A DNA stretch of 64,000 bases. Source: Diplocarpon mali. Lineage: Eukaryota; Ascomycota; Leotiomycetes; Helotiales; Drepanopezizaceae. The position numbers and the translations under genes were made by a program. The stretch lies in contig JAENRP010000030.1 in NCBI GenBank assembly GCA_024741835.1, forward strand, positions 62,001 to 126,000, given 5' to 3'. The notes under the pieces are model-generated. The model made no database searches. It saw nothing but the letters and a program-made list of their open reading frames with translations, and had not been told where the DNA came from. Within the stretch, counting starts at the first letter, position 1; the number at the start of each line of letters is the position of its first letter. This document shows positions 59,872 through 64,000 of this stretch, piece by piece.

Positions 59872-59910
59872 GGATAGGATAGATAGGATAGGATAGGATA
59901 GGATCGGATA
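59872..59910. repeat. GGATA pentanucleotide array
   Basis: About eight units of ggata with one shortened unit (gata) and one variant (ggatc), 30 to 140 bp after a gene stop codon, probably in a 3' UTR. Confidence 0.8.
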
Positions 59911-60677
59911 CATCACCCCGGTGGTATCCCGCTTTCGTTGCACGTCGTCGGAGACGGCCGGGGTTGTGCCAGCTTCTGTGGGAGTCTGGGATGTGGCATG
60001 GATGAGAAGGGGTTCGACCGGACCTGTCCACCCGGCCGACGAGGAGAAGCCAGCGAAGATGCTTTCGAGGAATAATAATGACGATTATAAAAATATAACA
60101 GACCAACCAGTAGAAGAAGAGAAACAAGAGAGAAGGTGAGAACTCGTAGCTCGCGATGAACTTGATGATCTTCCGCAAGATCAAACTAAATAACATCAAA
60201 CCGAATAAAACGAAATGATCATGGGTGGGCAGGGGAGAATGCCTGTTGCTTGACAGGCTGATAGGAGCAACTTGGTGTTCTTTCTTGCGCGTTGGTGCTG
60301 GGAAGTTGCCGAACCGATAACACCCTGGTAGCTATGTATCGCTCGTTCTGCGGTGCGTGAGAGGAGGAAGTGTGTCGCGGTCGGAACGCGCTGGGACATG
60401 CGAAATGTGATGGTGGCTTTGCGCACCAACCAGCTTTGCTGAGAGCAGCACGTGCAAGGTCACGTGGCCAGGGCTTCTGACATATTATGGCAGACCACGG
60501 GCCAAGGTCGCCTCCGCGCGCGAGGTCGCGGAGGCTCTACGGACGGGGTTGCCAGGCTGTGCGGAGGGGCCGATGAGAATTGTCCGTGGGGTTTGATTGG
60601 GCGTTGCACCTGTTCGAGTGCCGGGTGGTGTCAGGGGGAGAGACCTGGGACGGGATCAGCCATGAAGAGTGGGAGAT

Positions 60678-60687
60678 NNNNNNNNNN
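60678..60687. other. Assembly gap (10 N)
   Basis: Ten consecutive N. A round number usually marks a gap of unknown size, so distances across it are unreliable. It lies about 340 bp before the first recognisable P450 residue. Confidence 0.95.
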
Positions 60688-61025
60688 GGAGTGGCAGCCT
60701 GACTTTTGCACGTTGGAAGTGTATATATCCTCTCGCGTATCGGGGTGAGAGCGGTCTCTGCTGGGCCCCTCTGCGCCTCTGCTCCTGTTCCTACGATGTG
60801 GATCCGAGGCGTCGAAGGGCGTGTTGCGGTGAAGGCCAGCGCGGTCGAAGAAGGACATTCATGGCCCGACCATGGCCATGCTTGGTCGGGAGGACTTCTT
60901 GCCCGGGGTTGGCCATCTATCTGCAGTTTTTCGGCCTGCCTGGCGGCCGTCTTCTTCGACGCGCTGCACCGCGCAAGTCCTGCCTCCGTCCAGCGCGGTC
61001 GGTTCTGACTGCTCAGCTCTCTGCA

Positions 61026-62635
61026 GCAACCGACGTCCGCTTCACCAGAGGCATCCCCGAGATCCCTGGCGCCCTCCCCGTGGCAGGGCATCTGCTTGCC
61101 CTCGGCGACGACCATGCCACGACCTGCGAGTCCTGGTGGCGCAAGTCTCGCGCCAGCGTCTTCCAGATCCGTCTCGGGGACACGCGCGCCGTGGTCAACT
61201 CCTTCGACGATGCGAAGCGCATGCTGATCGGGCGCCAGTCCGCCGTCATTGATCGGCCCAGCCTCTATACACTCCACGGGATCGTCAGCAGCACGCGGGG
61301 CTTCACGATTGGCAGCAGCCCTTGGGACGAGAGCTGCAAGAACAAGCGCACGGCGACGGGGGCTGCGCTGGGGCGGCCGGAGATCAGGCAATCCTTTGAC
61401 ATGTTTGACCTGGAATCCTACTGCATCGTACGGGATATGGCCAGGGACTCGGACCATGGGAGTGCGGCGATCTCCATCGTGTATCTCCAGCGCTCTGCGC
61501 TGAACACCACACTCACGCTGTGCTACGGGATCCGGATGGACAGTGTCTACGAGGGCATGTTGAGGGAGATCTTACACGTGGGCTCTGCCATCTCCCAGCT
61601 GAGAAGCGCAAGCGAGAACTATCAGGACTACATCCCGATCCCGAGGTACTGGCCCAACAACGAGAAGACCAAGCGCAGCAGGGAGCTACGAGACCGGAGA
61701 GACAAGTACCTGGATGCGTTGCTTGATCAGGTGCGAGAGATGATCCGCAAGGGGACCGACAAGCCTGGTATCTCCGCCGCCATCTTGAAAGATGGGGAGC
61801 CGAAGCTCACGGGTGTCGAGGTCAGCAGTATCTGCCTCTCCCTGGTATCCAGTTGTTTCGAAACCATCCCCGGGACTCTGACCTCTTGCATCGGCGCTCT
61901 CTATACTCTCTCGACGCCCGGGGGTCGGATTTTCCAGGACAAGGCATACGCTGATATCCGGCGGCACTACCCCGATGTGAGAGATGCTTGGAGGAATAGC
62001 TTCCGGGAAAGAGAGCGTCCCGTACCTGAAAGCTATCATCACAGAGGCGGCGTGATTCTATGCCGTGTCTGCCATGTCCCTCCCCAGCAAGACTGTCACC
62101 GAGGTGGTGTGGGACGGAGCCAGAATCCCTGCCAGAACGATGATATTGATCAACGCCCAGGCCGCAAACCATGGTGTGCTACTCCTCCCGCTCTGCCTCT
62201 CCTCCTCCGTGATCGTCTATTGACTTTTGGCCCTGGCAGATGTTGACCACTTCGGACCTGACGCCGCGACCTTCGATCCCGAAAAGATGGCTCGCTTCAG
62301 ACGGCACCATCAAGGCCGCAGCTGAGAGAGCTGGCACCGGCCTCCAGCACTTCGCCTTCGGTGCCGGCTCTCGCGCCTGCAGCGGACAAACCATCGCCGG
62401 CCGTCGCCTCGACGCAGCACTCCTGCGCATCACCTGTAGCTACCGCGTCGTAGCTAGCGAGACCAAGCCTCCAAGCACCGACTACGTCGAACACAACCAG
62501 GTCAAGGCCGCCTTGGTAGCCATTCCGAAGGATTTCGACGTCCGGCTGATCCCGAGGGATGGCATGCAAGGTGCGAGAGAAGACGAGACTCTGGACGCTT
62601 GTCTCGGAGAGGCGATGGCGCGCACGCCGGGTTAG
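61026..62635 (+). pseudogene. Cytochrome P450, CYP504 (phenylacetate hydroxylase) type, with three lesions
   Basis: Homology to fungal CYP504 enzymes (PhacA, which 2-hydroxylates phenylacetate in its degradation to homogentisate) runs over the whole length: GIPEIPGALPVAGHLLALG, GDDHATTCESWW, FTIGSSPWDESCKNKR, LNTTLTLCYGIRMD, SENYQDYIPIPRYWPNNEK, GVEVSSICLSLVSS, FETIPGTLTSCIGALYTLS and the haem loop FGAGSRACSG. A normal 66-bp intron lies at 62174-62239. Three lesions interrupt it. One extra base in an A run near 62008-62012 shifts the frame. A TGA at 62053-62055 stands where CGA (Arg) is expected. One extra base in the A run 62282-62285 shifts the frame again. The N-terminal membrane anchor was not found. 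Both shifts sit in short A runs and a gap is nearby, so sequencing error is possible for them; the TGA is less easily explained that way. Confidence 0.82.
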
Positions 62636-63677
62636 TACAAGGAGGAGAGTCCGGTCAAGATCTGAGACGCGTGGTTGTGGATGATCATGGCTGGATCACG
62701 CAAGCTGCATGCGTCGTAGCCCCGCATGAGAGGTGTGCTGGAAGAACTCCTCGGCCCAGCAAGTATGCTGCCCACTTGTTCCATCGCAAGACTCGTATCG
62801 ACACTCCTCTCCATCTACTCTTCCCTCGAAATTTTCATGTTTCCCGGCACTGCACCCACTGATCCCCCAGACTCCACATTCCGACCCCAAATTGCGGCAC
62901 GGTCCAAGGGGCTCTGCGACAACCAAGCACATAAATTAGCGCCGCGCTATAAACGCTAAATTCTACGATGTGCAACAAAGCGTTCCGCCCGGTGTGCTCT
63001 AGTGCTCTAGATGGGCGTTGTGCTTGACTGCGTCTGTTTATTGAGGGGTGGGAATGTTGTTAGTCGCTTAAGCTCGGGAAGCCCCTTTCTTGCCCCGCCC
63101 CTCGGATTGTATCGTTTTGCCGTTTTGGGGGAAGGCCGGGTGGTATTTGGCCCTGCATTCAGGATGAGCTAGTGTGGTACCCTAAATCCTCATATAGGGG
63201 GAGATTGCTGATGAGCCTCTGTTCCTGTTGCATCTGTTTGCGTGCAACGGTGTGGTGGGGCCGTGTCGAGGACAGCCTCCCCATCTTCTCCCCTGCACTC
63301 GTCGACGAGACAAAGAAAGCACGACGATTCTTACACTAGCACCAGATGCTGCTGCTGCTGCTTCTCGATTTACGTCTCAGCTCGAGTCTTCGACCAAGAA
63401 GTCAAAACCCTTTCTTTCAGCGGCCCCCGTCACCGGACAGAGCGCCGCACAAAGCCGGCGAACCATGACTGCGCGGTTGCGCGAGTGTGATAAAGAGACG
63501 AGTGGGATAGGCAGTGGGGGAAGCCAATCAGACGCATGCATAAGTTCAAGTGACTCAAGCACTCAATAAGACGTTGTGGCCACTGGCGTGTCCAAGTGAG
63601 CGACACAAACCAGCACATTATTCCTCACCTCGCCACATTTGACACGCAGATATACCGCTGCGCCGACTGCACAACAT
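62636..63677. other. Right-end intergenic region, 1 kb
   Basis: No supported gene. A GCTGCTGCTGCTGCTGCTTC run (63348 on) is a short trinucleotide repeat. A 113-codon plus-strand frame at 63228-63569 is low-complexity. Confidence 0.5.
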
Positions 63678-64000
63678 ATGATACACACCGTCGTCGAACT
63701 TGGACCGTATAATATCCCAATCATGCCCGGGGTGAGAGTTCCAAGCGCGGGAGACGAAAAGAAGATGAACATTACGCACACGGTGTGTGACGAAGCGCAA
63801 GACGAGCTGCCGAGATTGCGGAAGCACACCTCGATGGCTCCGGTAAGGGTACGGGATTACATCTCCAGACGACTCTCTCGAGCCTCTGAGACGTCTCTCT
63901 CAATACACGTGGCGCACTCTGAGGATGAGAGGCCCGCGGTCATGTGGCGGCAGCTGGAGGAGAAGGTGGCGGACGATGCGCTGCAGCGCATCAACAAAGC
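63678..64000 (+). CDS. Partial open frame running off the right edge, unknown
   Basis: From ATG 63678 the frame stays open for 107 codons to the window end; it is open upstream as far as 63600. The second half has a coding-like, charged composition (VRVRDYISRRLSRASE, MWRQLEEKVADDALQRINKA). A competing minus-strand frame (63563-63829) covers the first half and encodes a hydrophobic stretch, so direction is not certain. No domain was recognised. Confidence 0.3.
   Translation, partial: MIHTVVELGPYNIPIMPGVRVPSAGDEKKMNITHTVCDEAQDELPRLRKHTSMAPVRVRDYISRRLSRASETSLSIHVAHSEDERPAVMWRQLEEKVADDALQRINK

Larger units (their letters stand above)
59771..61025. other. Intergenic region with assembly gap
   Basis: Holds the 3' UTR of the MFS gene, a pentanucleotide array and an assembly gap. 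It should also contain the promoter and 5' end of the P450 gene, whose membrane-anchor exon I could not identify. Confidence 0.6.

Noticed and set aside
60537..61457. 306-codon minus-strand open frame over the P450 5' part
   Set aside because: It runs across the N gap and opposes a frame with continuous P450 homology; GC-rich shadow.
63563..63829. 88-codon minus-strand frame with a hydrophobic segment
   Set aside because: Competes with the longer plus-strand frame at the window edge and has no motif; direction left open in the partial-gene entry.

Overview
The window is nuclear DNA of a filamentous ascomycete (Pezizomycotina; gene content and style suit Leotiomycetes, but that placement is inference). 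The evidence is single-copy eukaryotic housekeeping genes (VPS13, CCT3, GPI10, ATG1, ornithine aminotransferase), introns of mostly 43-120 bp with GT-AG borders and CTAAC-type branch sites, genes on both strands without operons, and fungal-specific families (GH28 pectinase, Dal5-type permease, CYP504-type P450). I rebuilt exon chains by joining frames so that splice borders, phase and family motifs agree; coordinates given as joins are these reconstructions. No tRNA, rRNA, CRISPR array or intact transposon was recognised.

Layout. 1-~4.4 kb is AT-rich, stop-ridden, gene-free DNA that looks like a RIP-degraded repeat island. It abuts a secreted exo-polygalacturonase (4650-6416, +). VPS13 (7504-17173, -) is divergent from a TMEM69/DUF3429 mitochondrial membrane protein (17926-19034, +). 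19-26.5 kb is gene-poor and holds only a small Ser/Pro-rich orphan (22320-22893). A fungal pseudokinase (26585-28660, +) follows. Next comes a compact housekeeping block: a DET1-like histidine phosphatase with a probable GC-AG intron (29643-31370, -), a PRKRIP1 spliceosome-associated protein (31927-32529, +), CCT3 (32714-34614, -) and a membrane SDR (35072-36183, -). 36.2-40.7 kb is again gene-poor and AT-rich. GPI10 (40747-42772, -) and ornithine aminotransferase (43516-45098, +) share a divergent promoter. ATG1 (47530-50636, +) has a long upstream region with short tandem repeats. An F-box/zinc-type protein (53336-56293, -) is divergent from a Dal5-like MFS permease (58250-59770, +). The last 4 kb holds a broken CYP504-type (phenylacetate hydroxylase-like) P450, a 10-N assembly gap and an open frame running off the right edge.

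The genes do not form one pathway. Functional themes are lipid transfer and autophagy (VPS13, ATG1), protein folding and splicing (CCT3, PRKRIP1), GPI-anchor synthesis (GPI10), arginine/ornithine catabolism (aminotransferase) and plant-matter or aromatic-acid use (GH28, MFS plus P450). I did not find a convincing new multi-gene system. The most notable observations are the GC-AG intron, the pseudokinase, the lesions in the P450, the stop-start overlapping mini-uORF in front of the permease, the heptamer and pentamer minisatellites, and the repeat-island/pectinase boundary.
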